DNA of 15,747 nt from Selenomonadaceae bacterium (lineage in GTDB: Bacteria > Bacillota > Negativicutes > Selenomonadales > Selenomonadaceae). The stretch lies in NCBI GenBank assembly GCA_016286075.1, contig JAEERZ010000023.1, positions 1 through 15,747 of the forward strand, in the 5' to 3' direction. Positions within the stretch are counted from its first letter, which is position 1, and the number at the start of each line of letters is the position of its first letter. Position numbers and translations under genes: made by a program. A model generated the notes under the pieces. The model saw only the letters and a program-made list of their open reading frames with translations, searched no databases and had not been told where the DNA came from. Positions 14,641 to 15,747 of this stretch are shown here, piece by piece.

Positions 14641-15203
14641 TGATTATCTTCCTTTCGCTGCAAAACTACGCCCCAACGTGAGAGTTCTTCCGCAGCCATC
14701 GCCGCCGCTTCCGAAACACGTGGCTCCATTTCCTTTGAAAGCGAAAGCCCCGCTTTGAGGCTTTTCGGCTCCGCACCGATCACAACGACCTCGCCGATGG
14801 GTTTTCCCGTAACTTCGAGGAACGTCAATACGTCCTGCACGCCGATCTCATGAGCCGACAGCTTTTCGCGGAAGTGCGCCTTGACCTCGTCATCCACGAG
14901 TCTTCGGCATCGTCCGTCGGCGCCGCCCTCTTTCAGCGCGTCTAAGATCAGGAGTTTTTCCGTCCCGGTCACGAACCGCAACAGCTCCATGCCCAGCACG
15001 CCGCCGTCCAGGACCTGCACATCGTCGGGAAAATCATAGGCCGCGTCCAAAGTCTCCGCCACCCGAACACCGAAGCCCTCGTCCGAGAGCAATACATTCC
15101 CGACGCCCAGCACCGTGACACGGGGCGGCGCCAGGAAATCCGGCGCCTCGTCCCTTTGGATCAGACTGCCGCCTTTGCCCGACAAATCCACCGCATCGCT
15201 CAT
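14637..15203 (-). CDS. NiFe-hydrogenase maturation endopeptidase (HyaD/HybD/HupD type)
   Basis: The protein has 188 residues from ATG 15203, which overlaps the hypB stop by three bases in ATGA and has GGGAAGG upstream; the frame stays open to 15245 within hypB. The peptidase core starts at about residue 28 with VTVLGVGNVLLSDEGFGVRV (29-48). Predicted nickel-contacting residues match the HybD Glu/Asp/His trio: Glu42 (SDEGFG), Asp66 (LDGGVLGMELL) and His118 (SAHEIGVQD). This enzyme removes the C-terminal tail of the large subunit after nickel insertion. The 26-residue N-terminal extension before the core strand is longer than usual; an internal start is possible but I see no better ribosome binding site. 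The hydrogenase it serves is not in the window. Confidence 0.92.
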   Translation of the reverse strand: MSDAVDLSGKGGSLIQRDEAPDFLAPPRVTVLGVGNVLLSDEGFGVRVAETLDAAYDFPDDVQVLDGGVLGMELLRFVTGTEKLLILDALKEGGADGRCRRLVDDEVKAHFREKLSAHEIGVQDVLTFLEVTGKPIGEVVVIGAEPKSLKAGLSLSKEMEPRVSEAAAMAAEELSRWGVVLQRKEDNQ

Positions 15204-15747
15204 ACCGCGCCTTCCCTTTTCCCTTTGACCTTCCCGCGAAGCCAATCAAACCATACGTCCATCCCGTCGCCCTTCGTCGCGGAAATCGGCAATACCGCCG
15301 CGCCGGGATGAATCGTTTTTATATCCTCTGTCGCCTGCGGCAAATCAAAATTCGTGAACGGCAGCAGGTCGATCTTGTTGATCAGCGCCACTGCAGATTC
15401 CTTGAACATCAGCGGATATTTCATCGGCTTGTCGTCGCCCTCGGTCACCGACAGCACCACCGCCTTCGCGTCCTCGCCCAACGCGAACTCCGCCGGGCAG
15501 ACGAGATTGCCGACATTCTCGATCACGATCAGATCGAGATTGTCGAGGTCAAGAGATTTCAGCGCCTTTTCCACCATCGGCGCGTCGAGATGGCAGCCGC
15601 CCGCCGTGTTGATCTGCACCACCTGCACGCCGCAGGCGCCGATACGGTCCGCGTCCTTCGAGGTAAAGAGATCGCCCTCGATCACGGCGATTCGCATCTC
15701 CCCGGACAGCGCGCGAAGCGTTGCCTCCATCAGCGTCGTCTTGCCGG
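15200..15747 (-). CDS. hypB: Nickel-insertion GTPase HypB (N-terminus cut by window edge)
   Basis: The frame runs off the right edge. The last bases read (on the minus strand) GKTTLMEATLRAL, the end of a Walker A P-loop, so the ATG at 15730 is internal and the true start lies outside. Downstream motifs: IEGDLFTSKDADRI, NTAGGCHLDA (Cys-His pair of the G-domain metal site), IVIENVGNLVCPAEF (switch region and the third metal Cys), SVTEGDDKPMKYPLMF, and the G4 motif NKIDLLP. HypB uses GTP to help HypA deliver nickel to the hydrogenase large subunit in the cytosol. Whether it has an N-terminal His-rich nickel store cannot be seen. It overlaps the endopeptidase gene by four bases. hypA would be expected just upstream. 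Confidence 0.97.
   Translation of the reverse strand, partial: GKTTLMEATLRALSGEMRIAVIEGDLFTSKDADRIGACGVQVVQINTAGGCHLDAPMVEKALKSLDLDNLDLIVIENVGNLVCPAEFALGEDAKAVVLSVTEGDDKPMKYPLMFKESAVALINKIDLLPFTNFDLPQATEDIKTIHPGAAVLPISATKGDGMDVWFDWLRGKVKGKREGAV

Overview
The window looks like a stretch of chromosome from an anaerobic, fairly GC-rich Negativicutes bacterium, with a Selenomonadaceae-like member (Selenomonas/Mitsuokella/Centipeda type) as my best guess. The basis is subunits of a membrane Na+-pumping decarboxylase (the Veillonella methylmalonyl-CoA decarboxylase type), dicarboxylate-type anion permeases, a NiFe-hydrogenase maturation operon, strong AGGAGG ribosome binding sites and a cdaA-cdaR-glmM operon. 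The genus is inferred, not shown. A canonical ParB site (parS) suggests the region lies on the origin side of the chromosome. I see no phage, transposon, CRISPR, tRNA or rRNA.

Layout. Positions 1-963 (minus) hold the first 321 codons of an SLC13/DASS anion permease that runs off the left edge. Positions 1186-2820 (plus) hold the only plus-strand gene, a SAM-dependent methyltransferase fused to a second, poorly known domain. It is preceded by two extended -10 promoters and followed by an intrinsic terminator. A 55-bp near-palindrome (26-bp perfect stem, 3-nt loop) and a second terminator follow. On the minus strand, a candidate three-gene operon (5965 down to 3030) encodes the delta/gamma and beta subunits of a Na+-translocating decarboxylase and a complete DASS permease paralogous to the first one. 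The catalytic alpha subunit and the biotin carrier are absent. Upstream of it, at about 6020-6430, a GC-rich island without a convincing protein folds on paper into a nested multibranch structure and is my candidate for an undescribed structured RNA. It is flanked by an AT-rich gap.

Positions 11793 to 6912 (minus) hold cdaA, cdaR, a FAD-dependent dehydrogenase of unknown role and glmM. This is the cyclic-di-AMP/peptidoglycan-precursor module, ending in a strong terminator. The parS site lies between the glmM stop codon and that terminator. Positions 15747 to 11947 (minus) hold a tightly packed hydrogenase maturation operon: hypB (5' cut by the window edge), a HyaD/HupD-type endopeptidase, a small cupin, hypC, hypD and hypE. 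It is closed by an intrinsic terminator just upstream of the cdaA operon.

How the parts fit: HypB, HypC, HypD and HypE build and insert the NiFe(CN)2CO centre, and the endopeptidase then trims the large subunit; hypA, hypF and the structural genes must lie outside. CdaA, CdaR and GlmM form a known regulatory set linking c-di-AMP to cell-wall synthesis. The decarboxylase subunits would make a Na+ gradient that the neighbouring DASS permease could use to import dicarboxylates, which is inference from context.
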